Positions 47,690 to 56,814 of a stretch of 64,000 bases of DNA are shown one piece after another. Made by a program: the position numbers and the translations under genes. The first letter of the stretch is position 1. The number at the start of each line of letters is the position of its first letter. Below the pieces are notes generated by a model. That model made no database searches and was not told where the DNA came from. It saw nothing but the letters and a program-made list of their open reading frames with translations. This stretch comes from Candidatus Methanoperedentaceae archaeon GB37 (GTDB taxonomy: Archaea > Halobacteriota > Methanosarcinia > Methanosarcinales > EX4572-44), in assembly GCA_905171695.1 (NCBI GenBank), contig LR991653.1, positions 462,258 to 526,257 of the forward strand, in the 5' to 3' direction.

Positions 47690-47962
47690 TTACTGTAGGG
47701 CTGCGAGCATATCTTTGAATAGGCTCTCGGGTGGAACATCTCTTCCTGCAGACCTGATCACGCTCTGGAGCTCTTCAGACTGCTTCGCATTCACCCCTAA
47801 CAACTTGTCGCGGAGCCAGAGATCGGTTTCGATCGTTCTACCTTCATAGGCGTTCTCTCTCACATACCAGATGATCTCCTCGAAGAGGGCGCACACGTCA
47901 TCTGCACCATCCAGTCCAAGTTCATCCACCTTATTCAATAAATCAAATACCTCGATCTCCAT
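47690..47962 (-). CDS. Small acidic helical protein
   Basis: About 90 residues from MEIEVFDLLNKVDELGLDGA (47962; a start four codons earlier is possible), rich in Asp/Glu and helical: DDVCALFEEIIWYVRENAYE, ETDLWLRDKLLGVNAKQSEE, PPESLFKDMLAAL. Not a family I recognise. It sits between the C1 cluster and the radical SAM gene, which follows after 6 bp, so it may be that enzyme's partner. An AT-rich promoter (TTATATAAAAT-like) lies at 47970-48030. Confidence 0.6.
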   Translation of the reverse strand: MEIEVFDLLNKVDELGLDGADDVCALFEEIIWYVRENAYEGRTIETDLWLRDKLLGVNAKQSEELQSVIRSAGRDVPPESLFKDMLAALQ

Positions 47963-48052
47963 CTCAACCACCACAATAATTATATAAAATACAAAAAATA
48001 TAGAAAAATAATATAAAATATCAGTTTCAAATAATAGAAGGTTGGGGTGGTC

Positions 48053-48337
48053 TTATCCACCCATCCCTCTCAACTTCTTACCCTCTGGCGACACCATGAC
48101 TGGTGGAGCAGGCCATATGACCGTTGCTTTCTTCCCGATCCTTCGCAGGTACTCGTGCACTGCTGCACACGAGATTCCCAGTATATATGAAACCTCGAGC
48201 GCATACATCGTTCCATTCGTGAGTTTCTCTACGTACTTATCCCTGTCCTCTGCAGTTTCAAACTTCTTCACCTGCTCGTCGAGTTTCTTCTTCGCTTCTT
48301 CCTGATCCTCTGCATAAATTTCTGCCATCTTGATCAC
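48053..48337 (-). CDS. Small protein of the AOR/DUF2193 unit
   Basis: About 91-94 residues. A charged helical first half (MAEIYAEDQEEAKKKLDEQV) leads to LEVSYILGISCAAVHEYLRRI, which looks like a helix-turn-helix or a packing helix pair, then KKATVIWPAPPVMVSPEGKK. Not recognised. Its start overlaps the stop of the DUF2193-like gene, implying a fixed ratio with that protein. Confidence 0.65.
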   Translation of the reverse strand: MIKMAEIYAEDQEEAKKKLDEQVKKFETAEDRDKYVEKLTNGTMYALEVSYILGISCAAVHEYLRRIGKKATVIWPAPPVMVSPEGKKLRGMGG

Positions 48338-49917
48338 TCTTCCCTCGGTTCAGGTTCAATTCTCGTGGTTGACGATACTGCAAGCTTCAGGTCGTTTGCA
48401 CGGCACCACCTGCATTTCGCTGGCAGCCATTCTGCTGTGGCACATCTCTTGCAGAGCTGTATCGGTGCCATTGCCTTATCTGGATTGAGCGCTGCCTGGT
48501 TGCAGAGCGCATTGATCGATGGCGCCTCAGGTGAGAGCATGCATGGCTGGTCTATAAATCTGAAGAGTGCAGCTGTTCGGGCTGTAATCGCACAGTACGG
48601 ATAGGCATACCACTGTGGATCGTTCAGGTATGTGTTGTTTCTGATGGGCCAGAGATCTACTGGAACACCCTGTACCTTTCCACCGTATCCATGTGGTGGA
48701 TCCCTGATGACTCTCTCGCCCTTTGCGACGAAGTCAAGCCAGTCGTTTATGTGCAGCTCGGCAACCATCGGTCTGTCGTATGGATGTGTTAAGACCCAGT
48801 TGTTGAATCGGTGTTCCATGAGATCAACGAACATGTCGGCAGTGAATCCATCCCAGTTCAGTATCTCTGCCATTGCTGCTCCCTGCGCACCAGTTACGAG
48901 ACCTGTTAGGGCAAATGGAACCTTTGGAACGCCCATTGCATATCCTCTTCTTGTTGTGCTCGCACCGACCTGTGAGACAGCGTCGAGTATGTTCATGCAC
49001 ATCTCGTCCTTACAGATCTCGTAGTAGGATGGACCCAGGTGGTGACCCATGTCTCCAACATGTGTTGGAAGCATCGGTATATTCGCTATGTGAACGCCTG
49101 CATCATAAGCGGCCTTCACAACTGGCGTCATTCGCTTCTCATAGAGCTCGTAATACCTGTGCCGATTGAATGATGAGAAACCGAATGTGCCCATGATCTT
49201 CTTCATGAACATCGATGGCTGCGCCCATATCCATTCCAGGTACCTCTGTTCCTGCTCGATTGCGGTCTGAACGTTCCTGCACCGCTGCACTATTCGTGTG
49301 AACCTGTCGCCAAAGACGTAGATCGTGTTGAGTCCCCAAGATTTTGCAGCCATTATCGCTTCCTTGTACTTCCTGTCAATAGGTGTTCTATCAAGTATCA
49401 GCACATCTATTGCAAAGTTGCTGCCTGGCAGTGCTGCAAAGTCCTTTGACGAGACGATTCCATAGAATCCACTGTGGAGCCTCATCGCCTCAATCCCGAT
49501 CAGGTCCTCGGACTCTCTTATCGTTCTGCAGAACTCGTCTATTGCATCCTTAAAGTCACGATCGAGCTTGTAGCATATATCAAGCACTATCGGTGTCTGC
49601 ATCCACTCGAGGAATGCTGTATCCAGTGCATTCACAGTCTTGGTGAGAGAATCGATGATCTCATAGTGGTTCAGATATGATTCTCTCCAGAGGTCCAGGC
49701 ATTCCTTGGATTGATCTGGGTGAAGCGTCACCTCTTTGATCCGCTGATAGAATGGCTCACAGTGCTTCCACAGGAATGGCTCGTATCTGTGTTCTCTTAC
49801 TATGTCAACACATGTTTGCTGTGCTGCAATTCCTTCGTTCATCGTCTTCTCGACGACGTCTGCGTACTGGCATTCGTCGTACGCGTGAGTTGTTCCTGAC
49901 ATTTGAACCGTTGACAT
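48334..49917 (-). CDS. DUF2193-like archaeal protein
   Basis: A soluble 527-residue protein. From memory it resembles the methanogen-associated DUF2193 family, function unknown; this needs a profile search. Visible features: a helical N-terminal half with WKHCEPFYQRIKEVTLHPDQ, conserved-looking HSGFYGIVSSKDFAALPGSN, HIANIPMLPTHVGDMGHHLG, GASTTRRGYAMGVPKVPFAL, and a zinc-ribbon-like C-terminus CKRCATAEWLPAKCRWC. It starts 5 bp after the AOR stop and overlaps the next small gene, so AOR, this protein and the small protein form one tight unit. A role with the AOR, as redox partner or maturation factor, is inferred from position only. Confidence 0.7.
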   Translation of the reverse strand: MSTVQMSGTTHAYDECQYADVVEKTMNEGIAAQQTCVDIVREHRYEPFLWKHCEPFYQRIKEVTLHPDQSKECLDLWRESYLNHYEIIDSLTKTVNALDTAFLEWMQTPIVLDICYKLDRDFKDAIDEFCRTIRESEDLIGIEAMRLHSGFYGIVSSKDFAALPGSNFAIDVLILDRTPIDRKYKEAIMAAKSWGLNTIYVFGDRFTRIVQRCRNVQTAIEQEQRYLEWIWAQPSMFMKKIMGTFGFSSFNRHRYYELYEKRMTPVVKAAYDAGVHIANIPMLPTHVGDMGHHLGPSYYEICKDEMCMNILDAVSQVGASTTRRGYAMGVPKVPFALTGLVTGAQGAAMAEILNWDGFTADMFVDLMEHRFNNWVLTHPYDRPMVAELHINDWLDFVAKGERVIRDPPHGYGGKVQGVPVDLWPIRNNTYLNDPQWYAYPYCAITARTAALFRFIDQPCMLSPEAPSINALCNQAALNPDKAMAPIQLCKRCATAEWLPAKCRWCRANDLKLAVSSTTRIEPEPREE

Positions 49918-49922
49918 TTATA

Positions 49923-51782
49923 TCACACTCCCAGTTTGGTTCTCATATCATCCAGATCCAGGTACTTTGTCAGCCATGGCTCTGGAACACCGTCTTTACT
50001 CCATCCGCGCTCCTCGTAGAACATCTTCTTCGCCTTGTTAAGCCTACTTATCGTTCCCTTGCTTCCACCATAAGGAGTCTGCTCTGTTGTGAATCTCTTT
50101 GGCAATGCGTCATCGTCTGCCGTGAATCCACTCGCCAGGTTCCAGAGTCGTTCAGCATTGAAGACTCTCTCCTCAGACTGGATGAGTTCACGTGTTTCCA
50201 TCTCTATTCCAGTTGCTGTCGAGAATAATTTAGCATTATCCTCAACTCCAACAGGTGTTAGCACTAGGAAGAGGCAGAGTACAGCAGAATCGTAGAATAC
50301 GCTCTCGTGCTGCATTCCGATTGTGAACGTGATCTTGTCACGGTTCAGTACGGTTCTCTCAAGGAGTTCCTTTGGTGATATCTGTGTTCCGAGTGTGTTG
50401 CACCCGACCATGTATGATTTCATGTGGTCAGCACCGCGTGGACTGGTTGCATAGCCGAGGTCCACACCTGCCATCGTTCGTGGGTCATAGGCTGGAAGTT
50501 CGGTTCCTTTGATATGCATTGCATAATCTGCCGTCTCTGGGTACTTCTCTGCGCATTTCTTAACGCCCATCATGAGGTCTGCGCCAACGCCCTCGCCTTT
50601 TCCCATCTCTTCCAATACTCTGAGGATTCCTTCTCCGTCTCCCCAGGTTATTCCAAAGTCATGTGCTCCTTTCACGGTTGATTCCATTGCATATCCAAGT
50701 ATGTTTCCACCCGATATCCCGTCCATTCCATATTTAGCACAGAGGTCTCCTGCCTTTGCGACAACGTACGGATCATAATTGCCAAGGTTAGCTCCAAATG
50801 ACCATGTTAACTCGTACTCTGCCTGTGGTAGGAATTCTCCGTTTATGTACAGTTTCCTGTGGCACCCGATCGGGCATGCATAACAGGATACTTTTCCCCA
50901 GTTGAACTCGTTCCAGAATCTCTCTCCACTGATCTTCTGACAGTCTTCGTAGGATAGGTTTCCAGTCTCTGAGAAGTTCTTTATTCCGAGTGTTCCGTGC
51001 ATATTCTCAACGTGCATCAGAACGATCGTTCCTCTTGTCTGCAGGTATTCGCCAGTTGTTGGTTTCTCCAGTACGAGGGAGGTTATCTTCCGATTGATCT
51101 CTTTGAACTCGTCCTTGTTGGCAATCCCTATCTTCTGCTTTCCATTCACCACAACCGCCTTCAGGTTCTTTGAACCCCAGACAGCGCCTGCCCCGGTTCT
51201 ACCGGCAAAGCTGTCCTTGGCATGAGTAATGACTGCTATCGGTGAACAGTTCTCGCCAGCAGGACCAATGCATCCGACACAGGCATTCTTTCCATGTTTT
51301 GCCATGAGGATATCATCAGTCTCGTATGTTGTCTTTCCCCAGAGGTCGCTTGCATCAAGTATCTCCTGAGTCTCGTCTGTTATGTGTAGGTAACATGGGC
51401 TATCTGCCTTGCCATCGATGATGATCGCATCGTACCCTGCTCTCTTCACAAGCATCCCAAATCGTGCTCCTGCAATGCACGCCGATGTCGTTCCAGAGAG
51501 TGGCGATATGAAGCAAACGGCGAATCTTCCTGACGTTGCAGCTGGTGTTCCTGTCAAGGGTCCTGGCATTATGACGAACCTGTTCTCTGGTGAGAGAGCA
51601 AACTCTCTTGCCTCCTCCGGGGTGCTATAGGGTGGCTTGCCTATGTGGTCCCAGATAAGCTTCTGTCCAAGCCCTCTGCCACCGATGTACTGCTTCCACA
51701 GTTTCTCATCAATTCCAGCTTCCTCGGTTATCTTTCCCTTCGTAAGGTCTACATGAAGGGTTTTTCCCATTATAGAACTCAT
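49923..51782 (-). CDS. Tungsten aldehyde:ferredoxin oxidoreductase family
   Basis: A 619-residue AOR that would interconvert aldehydes and carboxylic acids with ferredoxin at a tungsto-bispterin centre. GKTLHVDLTKGKITEEAG and YIGGRGLGQKLIWDHI open the pterin domain. The 4Fe-4S cysteines are in CYACPIGCHRKL (C-x2-C-x3-C, near residue 300), and the fourth is probably in DSAVLCLFLVLTP near 490. AGRTGAGAVWGSKNLKAVVV is the classic family block. A TATA-like GTATAAAAT at 51815-51824 (minus strand) in the 52-bp gap after mer could give it its own promoter. The mer neighbourhood suggests feeding two-carbon or longer aldehydes into, or out of, the C1 route. Confidence 0.9.
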   Translation of the reverse strand: MSSIMGKTLHVDLTKGKITEEAGIDEKLWKQYIGGRGLGQKLIWDHIGKPPYSTPEEAREFALSPENRFVIMPGPLTGTPAATSGRFAVCFISPLSGTTSACIAGARFGMLVKRAGYDAIIIDGKADSPCYLHITDETQEILDASDLWGKTTYETDDILMAKHGKNACVGCIGPAGENCSPIAVITHAKDSFAGRTGAGAVWGSKNLKAVVVNGKQKIGIANKDEFKEINRKITSLVLEKPTTGEYLQTRGTIVLMHVENMHGTLGIKNFSETGNLSYEDCQKISGERFWNEFNWGKVSCYACPIGCHRKLYINGEFLPQAEYELTWSFGANLGNYDPYVVAKAGDLCAKYGMDGISGGNILGYAMESTVKGAHDFGITWGDGEGILRVLEEMGKGEGVGADLMMGVKKCAEKYPETADYAMHIKGTELPAYDPRTMAGVDLGYATSPRGADHMKSYMVGCNTLGTQISPKELLERTVLNRDKITFTIGMQHESVFYDSAVLCLFLVLTPVGVEDNAKLFSTATGIEMETRELIQSEERVFNAERLWNLASGFTADDDALPKRFTTEQTPYGGSKGTISRLNKAKKMFYEERGWSKDGVPEPWLTKYLDLDDMRTKLGV

Positions 51783-51834
51783 CTATCTGTCTCCTCCATT
51801 TATGGTACCTATTGTATTTTATACTACTATTCAA

Positions 51835-52830
51835 CTACTTCACAAAGTGTGGTATCACTTCCTTGCCGATCAACTCGATCGACTTGGACTTCTCCGGCCC
51901 AAGTGGCGAGCCTGTTATCATCTGTGTCACTCCTGCTTTGAAGAGTGAATCGATCTGTTCTATGCACTCGTCTGGGGATCCGCATATCGAGAAGCAATCG
52001 AGCATCTCTGGTGTCACTGCTTTTATAGCTGCACCGAAGCTCTCTTTGAAGCCGTCTCGAACCTTGTTCACGTCCTCTATTGGTATGCCGTGTTTCTCAA
52101 AGACAGTGTCTGGTGAGCCTGCCACGATGAAAGCTGTGACCGGTTTTGCGGTCTTCTCTGCTTCTTCCTTTGTGTCTGCGATCGAGAAACTTGTGTACGC
52201 TGCAACATCGAAATCGTTGAAGTTCTTGCCAGCACCCTCACATCCTTCTTTCAGGAGTTTTACTGCTGTCTCAAAGTCTCGTGGGTGAGATCCATTAACA
52301 AGTGCACCTTCCGCAATCTCTCCTGCGAGTTTGAGCATCTTTGGTCCCTGTGCTCCTATGTATACTGGTATCTCTGCTCCCTTCTGGTAGTCCAGTTTTG
52401 CCGATTTTATCTTGCAAACCTTTCCATCGTAGCTGATCTTCTTGCCGGTCAATAGTTTTCGTACTATCTCAACCGTCTCTCTCACCATCGAGAGAGGTTT
52501 CACCCATTCGATTCCAAGTCCGTCAAAGGTAACCTTGTCGCCAGGACCTATCCCGAATATGGCACGACCGCCTGATACCTCGTTCACCGTTGCGATCGCT
52601 GATGCGAGCTGTGGTGGCGTGCGGGTATAGGGGTTGGTCACACCTGGTCCAATATTGATCTTGCTTGTGTTGGCGCCGATATGGGTCAGAACGGCATATG
52701 CGTCCCTGTTGTTGTAGTGGTCTGTTATCCATGCATACTTGAGGCCGTTCTCCTCTGAGAACTTTACGAGCTCTGCCAGTTTCTCTGCAGGTTCGTTTGC
52801 TAAAAACTCTATTCCAAAGCTTATCTCCAC
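51835..52830 (-). CDS. mer: F420-dependent methylene-H4MPT reductase
   Basis: Mer interconverts methylene- and methyl-tetrahydromethanopterin with F420H2. The start is GTG 52830 behind GGAGG. Luciferase-like TIM-barrel signatures: ISFGIEFLANEPAEKLAEL, YAWITDHYNNRDAYAVLTHI, INIGPGVTNPYTRTPPQLAS and AIFGIGPGDKVTFDGLGIEW. 331 residues, standard. Its presence argues against lineages reported to replace it with MetF, such as ANME-1. A TATA-like ACTATATATGG near 52897-52907 in the 83-bp gap after mtrH suggests its own promoter besides readthrough from mtr. Confidence 0.95.
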   Translation of the reverse strand: MEISFGIEFLANEPAEKLAELVKFSEENGLKYAWITDHYNNRDAYAVLTHIGANTSKINIGPGVTNPYTRTPPQLASAIATVNEVSGGRAIFGIGPGDKVTFDGLGIEWVKPLSMVRETVEIVRKLLTGKKISYDGKVCKIKSAKLDYQKGAEIPVYIGAQGPKMLKLAGEIAEGALVNGSHPRDFETAVKLLKEGCEGAGKNFNDFDVAAYTSFSIADTKEEAEKTAKPVTAFIVAGSPDTVFEKHGIPIEDVNKVRDGFKESFGAAIKAVTPEMLDCFSICGSPDECIEQIDSLFKAGVTQMITGSPLGPEKSKSIELIGKEVIPHFVK

Positions 52831-52913
52831 TTTATTTCCTCCATTTAAGACACCACTCTTTCAGTGCCTATCATGAAAAATAATGATACCCAGTCCATAT
52901 ATAGTTTTATCTT

Positions 52914-53840
52914 TTACGCGAGCTTATTTATCGGATGGTCTTCTGGAATCTCTATACCAAAGTCCTGTATCGAGTCTGCTGCAACCATATCTGCCTCTGC
53001 CGCAGAGGGCGCTGCAAGCTTTGCGTTCTCGATTGGTCCGATGAATAGAGAGTTTGCACCAGATAGTATGCCGATGGTGTTTGCAGATATATCACAGACG
53101 TGGCGTACCAGTGGGTCAGGGTGCTTCTTCAACCATGCCCATGACGAGGGCACGTTGTGAGCACCAACACCTGTTGCAAAACCGTACCTGGACTTCACAA
53201 CAGCCAGCAGCCTGAACGATGCTCCCGCGCCATTCCCGACAGGCTGAACACCAGGATCGTACAGGATCTTATCACCAAATCCGCACTTCTTGGCAATTGG
53301 GATCAATCCCTCATCTATGAAATCGCCACCGTCTTCAAGGAGTTGTATGCGTGCGTGAACCGATGGGTCCTGCATGTTGAAGCCGAGTATGACAACGCCC
53401 TCAATCTCTGCCTCTGTCAGGGCTCTGATCTCCTCTTCTTCGATCATCATGTTGATCGCATTGTACAACACACGATCACCGTAGCCTACCTCTGTTGTGT
53501 GCTTGAGCCCAACGTAGCGGGCTTTTATCTCTGCTGAGTCGATGATGAATGGTCTATCCGTGTGTTCTGATACGAAGTCAAGGCACTTTGGCATCAACTC
53601 TTCGGTCACACCTACCACCTGGAATATGCAGGGGTTGCCTGTCTCATCGCACACGGTCTCCACTTCGTTTATCAGCGCTTCTGCCTTTGCAGCATCGAAC
53701 GTGTTGTTCTTGTCATCAACGATCGCGTGTCCATCATAGAATATGGTGGGGATGATCACAGTAGGATTCTCACCTATATGACCGCCCACTTTCACATTCC
53801 CGATCTCCAATATCTTCTGCTCTCTTGCAAACTTATACAT
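52914..53840 (-). CDS. mtrH: Methyltransferase subunit MtrH
   Basis: MtrH moves the methyl group between H4MPT and the corrinoid on MtrA; it is the soluble methyl-H4MPT-binding subunit. KFAREQKILEIGNVKVGGHI, FYDGHAIVDDKNNTFDAAKA, DSAEIKARYVGLKHTTEVGY and the final SLFIGPIENAKLAAPSAAEA are recognisable. 308 residues. It is last in the mtr operon and is separated from mtrG by 12 bp with AGGAGG before the ATG. Confidence 0.95.
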   Translation of the reverse strand: MYKFAREQKILEIGNVKVGGHIGENPTVIIPTIFYDGHAIVDDKNNTFDAAKAEALINEVETVCDETGNPCIFQVVGVTEELMPKCLDFVSEHTDRPFIIDSAEIKARYVGLKHTTEVGYGDRVLYNAINMMIEEEEIRALTEAEIEGVVILGFNMQDPSVHARIQLLEDGGDFIDEGLIPIAKKCGFGDKILYDPGVQPVGNGAGASFRLLAVVKSRYGFATGVGAHNVPSSWAWLKKHPDPLVRHVCDISANTIGILSGANSLFIGPIENAKLAAPSAAEADMVAADSIQDFGIEIPEDHPINKLA

Positions 53841-53852
53841 AATTTTTCCTCC

Positions 53853-54020
53853 TCACAAGCCTAATACGAGTATTATAAGGAGCGCTACAACTATTCCATA
53901 GAGCACTCCAATCCATCTTCCAATCATAATCCCCCTCTGCTGAAAGATCTCAGCAGAGGCGAACTCTACCTGCTCCTCGACTCTGTCAAGCCGATGCATC
54001 ATATCTTCGTACATTCCCAT
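53853..54020 (-). CDS. mtrG: Methyltransferase subunit MtrG
   Basis: Translated by hand, 55 residues: MGMYEDMMHRLDRVEEQVEF at the start, then a C-terminal membrane helix IGVLYGIVVALLIILVLGL. A short amphipathic helix plus a single membrane segment is the MtrG pattern. The ATG at 54020 has GAGGTG upstream. Order (F before G, then H) is that of Methanosarcina. Confidence 0.9.
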   Translation of the reverse strand: MGMYEDMMHRLDRVEEQVEFASAEIFQQRGIMIGRWIGVLYGIVVALLIILVLGL

Positions 54021-54031
54021 ATCTTTTCACC

Positions 54032-54232
54032 TCACAGCAGACCGAGCATCACCAGCACAAAGGCTATCACAAACCCGAGAAGGAAGTACAATCGTGTTGT
54101 GAAGATGCCTGAAAACATTCGCTGGTCTTTTCCAATGATCGCCTCTCGTCGCTCAAGCTCAGTTATCATACGGTTGCACTCCTGCATACGTGGAGTGCCG
54201 AGCATCGGTATCATCCGACTTTGATCGCTCAT
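54032..54232 (-). CDS. mtrF: Methyltransferase subunit MtrF
   Basis: 66 residues. A soluble helical part (MIPMLGTPRMQECNRMITEL) precedes one C-terminal membrane helix (LYFLLGFVIAFVLVMLGLL). Identified by position between mtrA and mtrG and by size. Its ATG overlaps the mtrA stop by 4 bp. Confidence 0.88.
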   Translation of the reverse strand: MSDQSRMIPMLGTPRMQECNRMITELERREAIIGKDQRMFSGIFTTRLYFLLGFVIAFVLVMLGLL

Positions 54233-54969
54233 CCTAACAACCTCCTGAGCCCAAAGATAACTATCGTCAGGATCAAACCAAGGACAAAACCCTGATACAG
54301 TCCGCCGACAAGTCCGGCTGTCACCTTCTGAAGCTTGCCCAGGTCCTTGTACTCCTGTTCGATATGTCTTATTCTCGATTCGATGGACACTGAATCTCCT
54401 GTGTGCCCAAGGACGCCTGTCATCTCTTCTTCCATAGCGCCGCCGAGTTTGACTAACATCGGCTCTTCTTCGTAGGGACCTATTGGCTCCAGACGATCTA
54501 TAGCGCTCTCTATCTGACTCTCGTCTTCCACGTTTATCAGGTCTACGAGTTCAACGATCTGATTCCTGAACCGATCAATAGCCTCTCTCGGAAGATTGGT
54601 GACGTATGGGATCGCTCCAGGTGCATCTATGACGCGTCCTGTATCGTCTACACCATTCTCGTGAAATGCCTTCCAGCACTTCCCTGTTATGTGGCCATGC
54701 ACCTCTGCGCCGCAGACCACGAGGTATCGGATGTGGGAGTTTGATATGATGTTTGCAACCACCTTCTCGGTTCCGATGTTCTCGGTCTTGCAATCACCGC
54801 AGATCGCAGATCTTTTGAGGAGTCGTGCATTGTCAAGCTCGCTTGCGAGGGTGACTATTGCCACCGGTTTGGTGGGATCACCTGCAAGGTATGAGCCTGC
54901 AAGAGGGGGCCAACCCTCCACCACGTATGATTCGATCTCCTTTTTCTCTTTCTTCTCTTCGTCTCCCAT
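54229..54969 (-). CDS. mtrA: Corrinoid-binding methyltransferase subunit MtrA
   Basis: MtrA carries the corrinoid that accepts the methyl group. 246 residues: WPPLAGSYLAGDPTKPVAIV, AICGDCKTENIGTEKVVANI, and the cobamide-ligand region VCGAEVHGHITG with His91 as the probable axial ligand. A linker and a C-terminal membrane helix (YQGFVLGLILTIVIFGLRRL) anchor it, as in methanogens. mtrB lies 3 bp upstream. Confidence 0.96.
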   Translation of the reverse strand: MGDEEKKEKKEIESYVVEGWPPLAGSYLAGDPTKPVAIVTLASELDNARLLKRSAICGDCKTENIGTEKVVANIISNSHIRYLVVCGAEVHGHITGKCWKAFHENGVDDTGRVIDAPGAIPYVTNLPREAIDRFRNQIVELVDLINVEDESQIESAIDRLEPIGPYEEEPMLVKLGGAMEEEMTGVLGHTGDSVSIESRIRHIEQEYKDLGKLQKVTAGLVGGLYQGFVLGLILTIVIFGLRRLLG

Positions 54970-54972
54970 TCT

Positions 54973-55278
54973 TCACATCCCTCCTTTGAGTGCGAGCGCT
55001 ACAAGTGCTGCCAAGAGCATCCCAAAGATGAAGCCGTAGGCAAGATTTGCGATCCTCCCAGCATTTCGATATATGCCCTCGCGGTTCGGGTAGGAGACCA
55101 TCGGTATCGTCGTCGGGTCAAGTGAGTCGAAGAGATCTTTCCCTATCCTCGCAAGCCTCTCAACGCTCTCCATCATCAAGGCGAGATTGGTGGTGATGAG
55201 ATGTTCGTCCATCTCACCCAAAAGACCTGTTTCAGGGTTAAGTGCCACATTCTCTTCAAGGTCTATCAATACGTACAT
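54973..55278 (-). CDS. mtrB: Methyltransferase subunit MtrB
   Basis: 101 residues. Soluble N-terminal part MYVLIDLEENVALNPETGLL, then SVERLARIGKDLFDSLDP, and a membrane helix near the C-terminus (ANLAYGFIFGMLLAALVALA). Size and gene order identify it. It contributes to the membrane assembly of the Na+-pumping complex. Confidence 0.92.
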   Translation of the reverse strand: MYVLIDLEENVALNPETGLLGEMDEHLITTNLALMMESVERLARIGKDLFDSLDPTTIPMVSYPNREGIYRNAGRIANLAYGFIFGMLLAALVALALKGGM

Positions 55279-55299
55279 TCTTCGTCACCTCTTCTCTTC

Positions 55300-56115
55300 T
55301 CAGTGTGGTACCCCTGCAGGATACCCTGTCCAGACGATCTCATAGGTATCCTCCTTGACCTTCTTCCACCATATCTTGACAAAGACCGCAAATCCTATGA
55401 GGCTTATGATCAACATCCCGAGTGCTGGAATGAATGAGGTGGTATTTGGAAGCAGGACTCCTATAATCCCGAAGAGTGTTGTTATAAGCGATGCTTCGCA
55501 ACATGCGAGTCGGAGGGTTCTTGACTGGTTTTCACCTGCTCCAAGACTGCCATTGTATGGATGGAGTATCACAAGAGCTGTTCCTATGTATATCACAGGG
55601 AATGTATAGTAGAGTTTGGTTGTAGCAACTCCTCCTGATGAAAGGACTTCAAGAACGATGAGGATGAAGATCGCTGACGAGCCTGTGATGATGAAGCTCT
55701 GCTGAGCCTGCTCTGGTATCTTCATCTTTATGATCCGTTCAGCACAGAGCCCAACAACGTAGCCTATGATGGTTCCAGCGATTATCACTATGAACGGACT
55801 GTAGAGATTGAATATCTGTGAACTCATGAAGATCGTTGCAAAGACAACGGTTGCGCCCACGGCTGTGCCCCAGTATCCTATCGATGATGTGCCTGTGCCA
55901 AGCCCGTATCTGCAGAGGTGCTCAACGCCGCCTGCGCCTGCAACGATAGCGGGCCAGGCAAGGATTACGCTGATGAAGGCAAGATTTGGGTTGGCTAAGA
56001 GTATGTAATAGCCGATGATCCCTGTTATCACTGCGACGATGTACAGCTTGATATTCGGTATCTCTTTTGCTTCCACTTCTTCTGCTGCTGGTGGTTCAGG
56101 TGCTTGTGTCGTCAT
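55300..56115 (-). CDS. mtrC: Membrane subunit MtrC
   Basis: A 271-residue polytopic protein with about seven membrane spans (LYIVAVITGIIGYYILLANP, FISVILAWPAIVAGAGGVEH, YWGTAVGATVVFATIFM and others). GGVEHLCRYGLGTGTSSIGYWGTAVGA is typical MtrC. With MtrD and MtrE it forms the sodium channel part of the complex. In oxidative metabolism the complex would run in reverse and spend the Na+ gradient. Confidence 0.94.
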   Translation of the reverse strand: MTTQAPEPPAAEEVEAKEIPNIKLYIVAVITGIIGYYILLANPNLAFISVILAWPAIVAGAGGVEHLCRYGLGTGTSSIGYWGTAVGATVVFATIFMSSQIFNLYSPFIVIIAGTIIGYVVGLCAERIIKMKIPEQAQQSFIITGSSAIFILIVLEVLSSGGVATTKLYYTFPVIYIGTALVILHPYNGSLGAGENQSRTLRLACCEASLITTLFGIIGVLLPNTTSFIPALGMLIISLIGFAVFVKIWWKKVKEDTYEIVWTGYPAGVPH

Positions 56116-56116
56116 C

Positions 56117-56812
56117 TTATATCACCACCACTGCTGCGTAGATGAAGACCCCTGTGAATACGCTTGCCACGATACATGAGATGAGTGTTTTTGGCAGCTT
56201 CTTCATCTTCGGGTCGGTCATGCCCTCGGTCTTTCCAACGAGCACGTATGCCGGAAGCACGCAGTTTACGAGAAAGACACCTGCTGCAACCATGCCTGCA
56301 ATGGTTATCGCTGTAGCAGTGGCTATAGCCGTAACTTCGGTCAGCATTCCATAGGTCGATGCGAAGACGAGTGAGCCGCCAGCGCCACCGAGGAGTGCAC
56401 CTATTATACCGCTCAGTGCTGTTGTTGTGGGCATCGAGTGCCCGTCTGTCCCCGGGGACATGAACGGCTTCTGTCTCCACCCTGTGATCGGGTCCTTATC
56501 ATACGTGCCTGCCACAGGCGCAACACCTGTTCCAAAGGCGCATATAGCGTTTGCAAGAAGCATCGTGCAGATTATCATCAGCGCTGAGCCGAGTGCACCA
56601 GATGCCACTGTTATCGGGAGCCCCAGCTTTATACTGTAGCCTGCAGCGTAGAGTCCTGCAAGTCCACAGCCTGCTGATAGCATGGAGGGACCTGTTGCGA
56701 TCCCTGTCGATGCTGACATGGCACCAACTGCGCTTGCGGGTATGAAGTGAACACAGATTCCCACGATCACGCCGCCGATTATTATACCGATCATTGCTGC
56801 TATTGGGTCCAT
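56117..56812 (-). CDS. mtrD: Membrane subunit MtrD
   Basis: 231 residues, very Gly/Ala-rich, with about six membrane segments. AAMIGIIIGGVIVGICVHFI, MSASTGIATGPSMLSAGCGL and IMCTMLLANAICAFGTGVAP are family blocks. The gene is separated by single bases from mtrE and mtrC. Part of the ion-translocating core. Confidence 0.94.
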   Translation of the reverse strand: MDPIAAMIGIIIGGVIVGICVHFIPASAVGAMSASTGIATGPSMLSAGCGLAGLYAAGYSIKLGLPITVASGALGSALMIICTMLLANAICAFGTGVAPVAGTYDKDPITGWRQKPFMSPGTDGHSMPTTTALSGIIGALLGGAGGSLVFASTYGMLTEVTAIATATAITIAGMVAAGVFLVNCVLPAYVLVGKTEGMTDPKMKKLPKTLISCIVASVFTGVFIYAAVVVI

Positions 56813-56814
56813 AA

